Below, piece by piece: positions 1 to 7,125 of a stretch of DNA of 64,000 nt. The stretch comes from Symbiodinium natans. Taxonomy: Eukaryota; Sar; Dinophyceae; Suessiales; Symbiodiniaceae. The notes beneath the pieces are model-generated. The model was not told the origin of the DNA, did not search any database, and worked only from the letters and a program-made list of their open reading frames with translations. Made by a program: the position numbers and the translations under genes. The stretch is taken from assembly GCA_905221605.1 (NCBI GenBank), contig CAJNDS010002127.1:507149-571148 (forward strand), written 5' to 3'. Numbering within the stretch: the stretch's first letter is position 1; each line of letters starts with the position of its first letter.

Positions 1-573
1 GTTGATTTGGCGCAAACGATAGAGATCGCTTTAAATCTCTTGGTGGATACTAACGACCGTCCGAATACATATTCAATAAGTTACAACGCATCAACTAACA
101 AATATACATTCAGTTCCAATTATGCTACGGTCATCTTTGTTGTTTTAACTGATGGGGAAGTAGCGCCACTAGCTGGTTCATTTAGCGACCCGGTTGATGT
201 AAATAACTTGAGTTCAATTAACCGAGTAATTGGAAACACAACACCCGCCACTGATGCTTATACAAACGTAGCTCCTTATGTGACTAATTTTGTAGACCTA
301 ACACCAGTGAAAAGTATATACATACATTGTAATGAAATCAGCAACTATAATCAACTAACAGTAGCTGGTAATTCAAGCATAGTCAAAAAAGTCCCAGTAA
401 ATGTTCCCTACTTAGGTATTATAAACGATAATGAATTAAGCGCCGAAGATTATATTAATGTATCAGGTAAAATGTTAAGAAGACTTAACTTTCGTATTAC
501 AGATCATCTCAATCAAGTTGTTGATTTAAACGGGGTGGATCTTTCCTTTACACTAACATTTTTTAGGGGTTAA
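1..573 (+). CDS. Penton-like minor capsid protein (5' partial)
   Basis: The frame is open from base 1 with no ATG start inside the window, so the N terminus is missing; about 190 codons remain before the TAA. The C-terminal half reads as a beta-rich virion protein. It has a SIYIHCNEI strand near the middle, then a VPVNVPYLGI segment, then MLRRLNFRITDHLNQVVDLN followed by an SFTLTFF strand. The pattern 'hC - variable loop - basic/Pro strand - LxFxITDxxxxxVDLNGxDxSFTLTF' is what I know from penton or minor capsid proteins of Polinton-like viruses. The assignment is from motif pattern only. A TCTA-type promoter for the next gene begins right after the stop. Confidence 0.5.
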   Translation, partial: VDLAQTIEIALNLLVDTNDRPNTYSISYNASTNKYTFSSNYATVIFVVLTDGEVAPLAGSFSDPVDVNNLSSINRVIGNTTPATDAYTNVAPYVTNFVDLTPVKSIYIHCNEISNYNQLTVAGNSSIVKKVPVNVPYLGIINDNELSAEDYINVSGKMLRRLNFRITDHLNQVVDLNGVDLSFTLTFFRG

Positions 574-593
574 TAAATATCTAATTAGAAAAA

Positions 594-597
594 TCTA
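594..597 (+). promoter_or_regulatory. TCTA late-promoter-like motif before 611 gene
   Basis: TCTA lies in A/T-rich sequence 14 nt before the ATG at 611; a second TCTA lies at 580-583. The same tetranucleotide occurs at 13-15 nt before three other starts in this block. TCTA in an AT-rich setting is the known late promoter of Cafeteria roenbergensis virus and its virophage Mavirus; applying that here is inference. Confidence 0.5.
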
Positions 598-610
598 GAC
601 TATATTTATA

Positions 611-1186
611 ATGAGTAGTGAAGAGGTTAATGATGTTAAAAATGAAGAAGCAACTGAACCAGTGGCAAATGAAATTGTTGAAACAACCAAAGAAGAACAA
701 CCCATTGAAGAAATCAATGAAGCAACAAACACAGCACCTGTGGAACAAATAAAAGAAGTGGTAAAACCAAAAGCAACGGCGAAAAAACTACCTAGAACTG
801 TTAAAGTGGTTGAGTTGGTTGAATGTGGCTCCTGTCAGAAGAAAATGTTACCCAAAAGTTTAAGAAATACTCACCCTTATTATTGTAAGGGCCAACCAAC
901 CGAAACACTGCCAGTAAATAGACAAAAAGCAAGTTACGGGACAAAGGTAGAACAAAAACTAAGAAAAGAAATAGAGGAAGAGATGAAGAAGAAGTATGAA
1001 GTAATTAATTATCCCGAGCCTGTTGAAACAAAAACAAAATCAAAGCCGAGTGTGCCGATTGTGCCAAGTGTGCCAAAGCAATTAACAGCAACGGAATTAC
1101 TACAGCAGTCATATAATGAAATGAAACGGCTAAGACAACAAGAAAAACAAGAAAAGATGAATAAATTTAGATCAAGTATGTTTTAA
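611..1186 (+). CDS. Zinc-finger protein of the viral block
   Basis: A 191-aa protein with an acidic Glu-rich N terminus (residues 1-50). A zinc-finger motif follows at residues 72-92 (Cys72, Cys75, His88, Cys92, with KSLRNTH before the last pair), then a charged coiled-coil-like segment (KLRKEIEEEMKKK) and a basic C terminus. CxxC-x12-H-x3-C fingers with a 'K-S/T-L-R/K-x-T/S-H' core recur in proteins of Polinton-like viruses and large DNA viruses. Their role is not settled, so none is given here. The start is the ATG 14 nt after a TCTA motif. A hairpin-forming inverted repeat follows the stop. Confidence 0.7.
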   Translation: MSSEEVNDVKNEEATEPVANEIVETTKEEQPIEEINEATNTAPVEQIKEVVKPKATAKKLPRTVKVVELVECGSCQKKMLPKSLRNTHPYYCKGQPTETLPVNRQKASYGTKVEQKLRKEIEEEMKKKYEVINYPEPVETKTKSKPSVPIVPSVPKQLTATELLQQSYNEMKRLRQQEKQEKMNKFRSSMF

Positions 1187-1192
1187 GTATTG

Positions 1193-1223
1193 TTAATAAT
1201 ATTTTTTAATCTAATATTATTAA
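1193..1223. terminator. Inter-gene inverted repeat (hairpin)
   Basis: TTAATAATATT (1193-1203) and AATATTATTAA (1213-1223) form a perfect 11-bp inverted repeat with a 9-nt loop, placed between the stop at 1186 and the ATG at 1228. It overlaps the TCTA motif of the next gene. Giant viruses and virophages end transcripts at such hairpins; a transcript-end role here is inference. Confidence 0.4.
1210..1213 (+). promoter_or_regulatory. TCTA motif before 1228 gene
   Basis: TCTA sits 15 nt before the ATG at 1228, inside the loop of the hairpin at 1193-1223 and surrounded by A/T only. Confidence 0.45.
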
Positions 1224-1227
1224 TAAT

Positions 1228-1593
1228 ATGAGTATGTTTAAAAGCAAACCAGAGTTTAAAAGAATGCCACAGGTTCAGCAATATTACGACATTGATGATA
1301 CATTCGGTGTTGCCAGTAGAAGGAAGCAGATTGAAGACATGAAACTGAGAATTGAAGAAGCGGAGAACCGAGGCAAAAATGTTAGACTTCGTAATGACTG
1401 GTTACAACATCAGAAGAAAGCAATTTATCAGGGTCAGCTTGATGATGTTAATAGACAGCTAGAGCGCCCAATGATGCCAGTAAGAACAAAGGAGGAATTA
1501 CAAAAGAAACAAAAAGAATTAAAAGATATAATGGCGGAAATAATCCAATATTTATTATATGATCAAAACATTGAAATCAGAATTAAGACTTAG
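1228..1593 (+). CDS. Small charged helical protein, unknown function
   Basis: A 121-aa protein rich in Lys, Arg, Glu and Gln with long predicted helices (for example RKQIEDMKLRIEEAENRGKN and RTKEELQKKQKELKDIMAEI). It is likely a coiled coil. No catalytic or metal-binding motif is visible and I do not recognise the family. Its last 35 bases overlap the start of the next gene (ATG at 1559) in another frame, as is common in compact viral genomes. It lies between virion-type genes, so a structural or assembly role is possible but unproven. Confidence 0.6.
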   Translation: MSMFKSKPEFKRMPQVQQYYDIDDTFGVASRRKQIEDMKLRIEEAENRGKNVRLRNDWLQHQKKAIYQGQLDDVNRQLERPMMPVRTKEELQKKQKELKDIMAEIIQYLLYDQNIEIRIKT

Positions 1594-2560
1594 ACCGACC
1601 TACGATGAACTGATAGGAATGATTGAAGCACAAGGCGACCCAAACAGACCGCCCATTGAACAAGTTATTGACAGAAGGGCTACCTTTTTTTGAAACAACC
1701 AATTCGGTAGTCAATTTGATAATGTTGATTTTCTAGGCTTGAAGAAACAAGAAGAAGACAAAGTTAAGGAAGACTTAAGACAAGCTGAACTCAGAAAAAC
1801 GGCAATGGCTACGGGTTCATCAATGGGAGTGTTGAGTTATGATGGTAGAACGCCGGTAGGTGCTTATAACGCGGATGGCTTTGAAACACCAGACAGTGAT
1901 GAATATCAGATGTCACTAGAACAAATCAACAGAGTAAGAGCAGAATTAGACACTGGATTACAAAGACAACAAGAGGCACAACAGGCATCATCATCAACAG
2001 TGAGAAGTGATTTAGATGAAGCACATAGTCAATCTTTACCCGCAGGTGTTCCCATTCCTTCTATTGCTAATCCAAGTGGGGGTGATACTCAAGATATGCA
2101 ACCATCAGACGAAGAGCTTATTCCAGCAGAAGATACGGTTAGACCTTATCAAAAAAGCGTTCTGTATTTTAACAACGACATTGAAGCAATGAAGAAAAAT
2201 CAATCGTTAGACTACACTGATTTACTCTTCCAGCTTTATGTGAGAGGTAGATTGACGGATGACATTAGCAGACGAGTTGAAGATTTACCTGATGAAATTT
2301 CCAAGAAAATGTATTTATTAACAGTGGTTGAAGAATTAATAGGCGACGGAACGAGCGATAATAACTGGCAGATTGGTATCGAAAGCAACCTGTTATCATC
2401 AAGGGTTAGAGAATGGCGACAAATGCAGAGAGGCGGTGGAAAAGGCATTTTACGAAAGTTCTTAGAAAGCGCCGGTAGTGCTGTTTTAGACGCAGGTAAG
2501 GAAGTCGCAAAGGATGCGTTAATCGCAGGTGCTCAAAGTGCCGTTATGAGTTTGTTATAA
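1559..2560 (+). pseudogene. Virion-type protein gene with an in-frame TGA
   Basis: From the ATG at 1559 the frame runs 44 codons to a TGA at 1691-1693, then stays open in the same frame to the TAA at 2560 (about 333 codons in all). The N terminus has LRLRPTYDEL, and FDNVDF follows the stop; both are mirrored in the next gene (LRLKPTYEEM ... DEVDF), so the reading across the stop looks genuine. The middle is acidic and Ser/Gln-rich. The C terminus (LYVRGRLTDDI ... ILRKFLESAGSAVLDAGKEV) ends in an Ala-rich amphipathic helix. The TGA could be a C-to-T change in a CGA codon after the T7 run, a recoding site, or a sequence error. No function is recognised. Confidence 0.6.
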
Positions 2561-2561
2561 T

Positions 2562-2565
2562 ATCT
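2562..2565 (+). promoter_or_regulatory. TCTA motif before 2578 gene
   Basis: TCTA is flanked by A/T and sits 13 nt before the ATG at 2578, immediately after the previous stop codon. Confidence 0.45.
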
Positions 2566-2577
2566 AAAACTAAATAT

Positions 2578-3327
2578 ATGCTAAGGTTAAAACCAACTTA
2601 TGAAGAAATGTTAAGGGAGGCAAGAACAAGACGATTAAGAATATTACCAGAAAGGGAAAGAAGAACACAACAAGGAATGTTATTAGATGAGGTGGATTTT
2701 GATGATTTTGATCTGGGTAAATATGATAAAAAGATCATAGTGACTAATGAGAACCCCCAGAAAGGAACACAAACTGATTTATTTAGTGACCATTCTTCAT
2801 ACTCATCTACATCGGAAAGTTTGAAGACAGCAATTGAACCAGACAAAGAAGAACAACAGGTTGAGAGTGAGCACTCAATGCAAACAAGTAAATCAAGTAG
2901 TAAATCAAGCGAAAAATCAGAAGAACAAGAACAAGAACAAGAACAACAAAAATCATTGATGAGAAGATTGTTTGATAGTTTGTTTGAAGAGGTGGAAGTA
3001 GAAATGCCAATATCAAGCCAAACAAGTAATGATAGCGGAGCAAGGGGAAGCAATGAACCAATGCCTACTAAAAATGATGAAACGCCTTTACCTTCTTCAT
3101 CAAGTTCTTCTATTTCACATCATCCTAGTGATCCTTACGATAATCTACCTATAGCTAGTAGTAATGCTAGTTCTCGTTCTTCAACCATACATTATGGTAG
3201 TTCTCGCCCTGCTTCAACGATACATTACGGTAGTGTAAGAAGTTCTCCCATTTCGGTTAGAAGTTCTCATATATCAGTTAAGAGTTCCCCTATTGTTATT
3301 AGTTCTGCGTCCAGTAGTAGATCATAG
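2578..3327 (+). CDS. Ser-rich protein sharing an N-terminal motif with its upstream neighbour
   Basis: A 249-aa protein. Residues 1-12 (MLRLKPTYEEML) and the later DEVDFDDFDLGKYDKK match the start of the gene at 1559. The middle is acidic with an EQEQEQEQQ run. The last third is a low-complexity Ser tract in which short blocks recur (SSTIHYGSSRPASTIHYGS; SVRSSHISVKSSPI). This suggests a disordered tail. I do not recognise the family. The shared N-terminal peptide suggests the two products dock on the same partner, for example a capsid protein; this is inference. A strong hairpin follows the stop. Confidence 0.65.
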   Translation: MLRLKPTYEEMLREARTRRLRILPERERRTQQGMLLDEVDFDDFDLGKYDKKIIVTNENPQKGTQTDLFSDHSSYSSTSESLKTAIEPDKEEQQVESEHSMQTSKSSSKSSEKSEEQEQEQEQQKSLMRRLFDSLFEEVEVEMPISSQTSNDSGARGSNEPMPTKNDETPLPSSSSSSISHHPSDPYDNLPIASSNASSRSSTIHYGSSRPASTIHYGSVRSSPISVRSSHISVKSSPIVISSASSSRS

Positions 3328-3343
3328 CTTGAAAACGAATGAG

Positions 3344-3380
3344 ATATTTCTTTAATAGCTAACGCAATTTAAAGAAATAT
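3344..3380. terminator. Perfect 12-bp inverted repeat between genes
   Basis: ATATTTCTTTAA (3344-3355) and TTAAAGAAATAT (3369-3380) pair perfectly around a 13-nt loop, 17 nt after the stop of the 2578 gene and before the ATG at 3397. Likely a transcript-end hairpin, or a promoter palindrome for the 3397 gene, which lacks a TCTA motif. Confidence 0.5.
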
Positions 3381-3396
3381 TCATATTATAAAATAA

Positions 3397-3771
3397 ATGG
3401 CTACTAACTACTTTGTTGGCAATGATGGAATTAAAACCACAATAAACGACGATTTGTTTGATCTGCTTTGGAACTCGTTTGAGAGTGATGATGTTTCTAC
3501 AACTGATAGTGATAGTTCAGAGATTATCAAGAAACATAAAAAGAAAGTCTATAATGATAGGTTGAATGAAAAGAACAAAAATGAAGGTTATTTTAATGAT
3601 TATTTTAAGAAAAATAATAAATGTTTTGAGTGTGAAAGGTGCGGTAAAACCATAAGTAGCACTAGCAATAAAGCTAAGCATCAGAACAGTGAAAGGTGTA
3701 AAAGAGTTTATGAAGATAGGAAACAAAAGGAGATAGAGGATAAAATCATTATGAAGGTTTTACATGGTTAA
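3397..3771 (+). CDS. C2HC zinc-finger protein
   Basis: A 124-aa protein. After an acidic N terminus and a basic stretch (KKHKKKVYNDRL), residues 65-72 read YFNDYFKK. A finger then follows with Cys79, Cys82, His95 and Cys101. The arrangement 'YF-x-x-YF ... CxxCG ... H-x5-C' recurs in proteins of Polinton-like and large DNA viruses, and I recognise the pattern but not an assigned function. It lies directly upstream of the integrase. Start: first ATG after the hairpin, in AT-rich sequence. Confidence 0.65.
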   Translation: MATNYFVGNDGIKTTINDDLFDLLWNSFESDDVSTTDSDSSEIIKKHKKKVYNDRLNEKNKNEGYFNDYFKKNNKCFECERCGKTISSTSNKAKHQNSERCKRVYEDRKQKEIEDKIIMKVLHG

Positions 3772-3784
3772 TAACAATTAATTA

Positions 3785-3788
3785 TCTA
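3785..3788 (+). promoter_or_regulatory. TCTA motif before the integrase
   Basis: TCTA in pure A/T sequence, 14 nt before an ATG at 3802. The spacing matches the three other cases and supports 3802 as the original integrase start. Confidence 0.5.
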
Positions 3789-3801
3789 ATTATTATTAAT
3801 T

Positions 3802-4735
3802 ATGAGTGCTAATGAGATATTGGAGAAAAATATATTATGATCTTGAGCGCGGTTACGGATCTGTTAGAAGTTTATATGAGGAAGCTAACAAGGATGGGGC
3901 GGGTGTCACTTTGCAATATGTTAAGGATTGGGTGAAGAAGCAAAGCATCAATCAGAGAAGAAACTACAAGAATTATAATAGCTATTCCCCGCCTTATGCT
4001 AGGGCTGTTTTTAGCGTTGATATTATGGATATGGTAAGCTTGATGAAAGACACTGACACCTTCAAGGAGGAGTATAAAAGATACGCTTTGCTATGCATTG
4101 ACAATTTTAGCAAGAAGATGCATATAGTGCCTATGGAGAACAGAGACGGTGAGACGGTGTATGATGCCTTTATGGAGTGCTTCAAAGTTATGGGTTATCC
4201 TAACAGTATATATTCAGACGATGACGGGGCATTTAATTATAAAAAGTTTCAGGATTTTTTGAAAGGGGAAGGTATTGAGCATATCGTAACTTTGACCCAC
4301 GCAAATGTAGCAGAGAGGGCCATTAGGACGATTAAGAAGATGATCACCGATAGGGCTTTGGTGACTAAAGGGGCTTGGACGATCTTATTGAAACCCGCGT
4401 TGGACAAGTATAATAAAACAATGAAACATTCAACGACTGGGACGACGCCAAATGAAGCGCACAAGGACGACAACCACCTTACAGTAAAATCTAACTCTGT
4501 ATTGAAGGAGAAATATTTGAGAAAGTATCCTAAGGTAGAGGTCGGGGACAAAGTTAAAATATTTGTAAAGGGAAAGGGCAACTATACAAGTCGTAAAGAA
4601 AGTAGGAACCAGTGGAGCGAGAGAACTTATGAGGTTAAGGAAGTAGGGAGAGACGGACAACTAAACAAACACTATATATTAGATGGATTGAGTAAAAAAT
4701 ATAACAGACACGAAATTTTATTAGTTGATGAGTAA
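3802..4735 (+). pseudogene. Retroviral-type (rve) integrase, N-terminal frameshift
   Basis: The main frame (open from 3806, ending at TAA 4735) encodes an integrase of the Polinton/Maverick type. Counted from 3806, the likely catalytic residues are Asp72 (VDIMDM), Asp139 (IYSDDDGAF) and Glu170 (NVAERAIRTIKKM). A basic linker and a C-terminal chromo/SH3-like module follow (VEVGDKVKIF ... RHEILLV). It would join the linear viral DNA to host DNA. The ATG placed correctly after the TCTA motif is at 3802, in another frame; removing one A from the A5 run at 3826-3830 would join it smoothly to IYYDLERGYGS. In-frame ATG 3812 could give a shorter protein. The Asp-Glu spacing (30 residues) is slightly short. 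Stop and next ATG abut. Confidence 0.85.
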
Positions 4736-5122
4736 ATGCACTTAAAGAAAAAACAATATAATATATTGAGTGAGAAAATGAAGAAAGAGCCGATGTGTAG
4801 ATTTATTGAGTGTGAAATTTGTAGCATATACGGACAGGGTTTGTATTGGCGCCCATATTTTCATAGACACTTGAAAAGCAACGAGCATAAATTCAATTCT
4901 GAATTCAAAGAGTTAAATGACCAATTTAATAAGGAGAAAAACCAAACAAAGAAGGGTAAGCTTTTTAAACAGATGGAAGCACTATATATAAAATACCCTA
5001 AGAAAATAAGAAAGTCAAGAAATGTTAATATTATGTTAGAGATGAGTGAAGAAGAAAGGAACGAATATTTGTTTAAAACCAATAACAAATACAAAAATAA
5101 TGATTTAAATGAAATGGACTAA
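4736..5122 (+). CDS. C2H2-type zinc-finger protein, overlapping operon-like with integrase
   Basis: A 128-aa basic protein whose ATG follows the integrase stop with no gap (TAAATG). Residues 26-51 hold a C2H2-like finger: Cys26, Cys29, His45, His51, with WRPYFHRHLKSNEH. The rest is Lys/Glu-rich and helical. No family is recognised; the abutting integrase suggests co-expression and a nucleic-acid-binding role. Confidence 0.6.
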   Translation: MHLKKKQYNILSEKMKKEPMCRFIECEICSIYGQGLYWRPYFHRHLKSNEHKFNSEFKELNDQFNKEKNQTKKGKLFKQMEALYIKYPKKIRKSRNVNIMLEMSEEERNEYLFKTNNKYKNNDLNEMD

Positions 5123-5168
5123 AAATATACTTAAAGACATAACGCCCTAGTATATTGAGAGAGAGAAT

Positions 5169-5762
5169 ATGAGCTTGTTTAACTTTGATAAGAACTGTTA
5201 TGTGTGTAAATGTCATAGGAATAGAAAGGCAGTAGTCTTAAATTTGGTTTTTGATGCTAGAACTGTTAATAACATTGTATCTTATCTGAGTTGTCATAAA
5301 TGTTCTGATATGATGGAGTGTGAGTTAGAATATGAAAATGAAGAATATAAAGAATATAGTAGGGAGGCAAAGTTATTCCATTTTATATACAATCATCTAG
5401 ACACCAAATACAACAAACTAAAAACATTGAAAGATAAGAAAACCTATATGAAAGAATTGATTAGAAAGTCGGAAAGCTGTAAAAAAGGGATGCTTGTAAA
5501 GTTTGTTAATGACACGTACTATCTGAAAGGGTTTGATGAGTATAAACAATGGTTTTCGGAAGCATGTCCTGCTAATGGGTATTCTATTTTTGATGAAACT
5601 GACCTAGAAGATGAGTTTTTTTATTATAGAAATGATAGAATGCCTTTCTATGATGTTTTAAAACATCTTTTCTATCAATACATAAAACATCATGCCAGAG
5701 GATACAAAAACTACTTTGATTATATTGAAGTTATACAGTGGGTTCAACGCATTTTTAGATGA
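5169..5762 (+). CDS. Cys-rich N-terminal protein, unknown function
   Basis: A 197-aa protein with two Cys/His clusters near the N terminus (Cys10, Cys13, Cys15, His16; and Cys42, His43, Cys45, Cys51), which could bind one or two zinc ions. A long, mostly helical, aromatic-rich C-terminal part follows (FHFIYNHLDTKYNKL; FYDVLKHLFYQYIKHH). No known domain recognised. The only ATG-proximal signal is an AT-rich leader. The stop is TGA; the next gene is in the same frame but has its own AT-rich leader, so TGA is treated as a true stop. Confidence 0.6.
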   Translation: MSLFNFDKNCYVCKCHRNRKAVVLNLVFDARTVNNIVSYLSCHKCSDMMECELEYENEEYKEYSREAKLFHFIYNHLDTKYNKLKTLKDKKTYMKELIRKSESCKKGMLVKFVNDTYYLKGFDEYKQWFSEACPANGYSIFDETDLEDEFFYYRNDRMPFYDVLKHLFYQYIKHHARGYKNYFDYIEVIQWVQRIFR

Positions 5763-5795
5763 AGCAACCATAATATTATTAATGAATATAATATA

Positions 5796-6029
5796 ATGGC
5801 TGAACCACCCACTAAGCCCCAGAAAGACCCAAATTTTCATCCAATGGCTAACCCGAAGCTCTACAATCATGGCTTTATGTTAGGCTTTTCTATGAACCGC
5901 CTAACTAAAGCCCAGCTAAGCTTAGAGACAAACCAAGACAAAACGAAGCTAGGGGACAAGTCAAAAAGTGTTGGGGAAGTAAGAGGGGGGAAAGTGAAAA
6001 CGAGAGAGGAGCGACAAATACTTAAATGA
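5796..6029 (+). CDS. Short ORF running into purine-rich sequence
   Basis: 77 codons. The leader (AATATTATTAATGAATATAA) resembles the AT-rich leaders of the other viral genes, so the start may be genuine. After about residue 40 the sequence turns into the purine-rich low-complexity DNA at 5900-6260 (KTKLGDKSKSVGEVRGGK). The 3' part is therefore probably not original, and the gene looks broken at the element boundary. No function recognised. Confidence 0.35.
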   Translation: MAEPPTKPQKDPNFHPMANPKLYNHGFMLGFSMNRLTKAQLSLETNQDKTKLGDKSKSVGEVRGGKVKTREERQILK

Positions 6030-6262
6030 GAGTATGGGATCCTGGGGAGTGAGAGAAAAACGAAGGAGTGGCCAAGATTGACGAAGAGAAGCGAGAAAAC
6101 GAATGAGACACGCTTTTAAGAAAACGAAGCAGAGACCCAACGAATGAAACAGACCCCAGAGGAGGAAAATAAGAAACGAAGAAGGCGACAAGGGCAGAGA
6201 ACAAGTAGGATACAGTGATGAAAAACAACAAATGAAGCAGACACGACAACATACAACGACCA
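5900..6262. repeat. Purine-rich degenerate low-complexity tract
   Basis: A long stretch dominated by A and G with recurring ACGAA, GAAACGA and CGAATGA words. It lacks the codon structure of the viral genes to its left. A tract of similar flavour follows the broken retrotransposon at 61039-61438. Confidence 0.6.
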
Positions 6263-6289
6263 AGCCCCAAAATCCCCCTTTTAACAATT

Positions 6290-6342
6290 TTTCCCCCCCC
6301 CCCCCCCGGACCCCCCGATCGGTGTATCGGTGTATCGGTGTC
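6290..6342. repeat. Poly-C run and ATCGGTGT triplicate
   Basis: A run of C interrupted only by GGA, then ATCGGTGT repeated three times in tandem (about 6318-6341). This may mark an element edge or an assembly junction; no terminal inverted repeat partner was found in the window. Confidence 0.5.
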
Positions 6343-6619
6343 TTTACGTTTTTCTGCCCCCCTCTGCGGTCGCACTGGAACATTCGCTCACCTTCATGGG
6401 TGTATTGAGTGCTTCCTCAGGCACAAAAACGATTGACCAAAAAGGCTGAACGAAAGACTCGGTGATCAGTGGTAGGGTACTCGGGTTGTTGGAATTAGGT
6501 CAGCCTTGTTGTCGGACAATGGGGCTATGAGCTATCGAGTTTTGGAAGCTTCCTGGCATCCTACCTGGCGCTTCCTTGTCGTTCCGTTTTTCTTTGCCAC
6601 CGTGTTTTCTGAATCCGCT

Positions 6620-7125
6620 AGCTTTAAACCCTAAGCGCTAAACCTAGTAACCCTAATGACCCTAAATCCCCCCCCCCGGAAAAAAAACAAAAAAAACAAA
6701 AACAGAAAAACGGAACTACAACAACAAGGGTCCAGTCCTGATCCCTGGTCTTCGACTCACGGCTTGGGATTCTCCAAGGTTAAGGTTCATAGGGTTTAGG
6801 GTTTATAGGCTTCAAGGTTTAGGGTTTATAGGCTTCCGGGCTTCGGGCTTAGGATCCTGCATGAACAGCCAGGGTTTTCGTCGCAGAGCACTCGGCCTTG
6901 GCATAAACCCTAAACTCCGAATTCTAACCCCAAACCCTGAACCCGAAAGACCCTAAACGTTAAACCCTTCAACCTTTTGCCGTCGCGCGGCGTCGTAGGG
7001 GATCGACCAACATGCCATCCTGAGAGTTTAGGGTTTGGGGCTTAAGGGTTAAAACTTAGGGTTAAGGGTTTAGGGTTTTAAGGGTTAAAAACTTAGGGTC
7101 TAGGCTTCAAGGGTTAACTTAACAA
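6620..7125. repeat. Degenerate interstitial telomere-like repeats
   Basis: Scattered CCCTAAA and TTTAGGG units on both strands, with many variants (around 6628-6665, 6797-6830, 6903-6965 and 7026-7108). Dinoflagellates carry plant-type TTTAGGG telomeres. The mix of orientations suggests repeated insertion or rearrangement, not one fused chromosome end. Confidence 0.75.

Larger units (their letters stand above)
1..5900 (+). mobile_element. Endogenous Polinton-like virus / virophage-like element (partial)
   Basis: A block of nine closely spaced plus-strand genes, far more AT-rich than the rest of the window. It contains a penton-like capsid protein, zinc-finger proteins, two virion-type proteins with a shared N-terminal motif, and an rve integrase. 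This gene set is typical of Polinton-like viruses, Mavericks and virophages. No major capsid, packaging ATPase, protease or DNA polymerase is seen, so the rest must lie left of the window or is lost. Terminal inverted repeats were not found; the right boundary near 5.9 kb is judged from the change to purine-rich sequence. Decay signs are an in-frame stop at 1691 and a probable frameshift at 3826-3830. Confidence 0.75.

Noticed and set aside
5760-5795. Possibility that TGA encodes an amino acid in the viral block, joining the 5169 and 5796 ORFs (same frame, only TGA between).
   Set aside because: The 5796 ORF has its own AT-rich leader like the other genes. All other genes but one use TAA or TAG, so the evidence for reassignment rests on two sites only.
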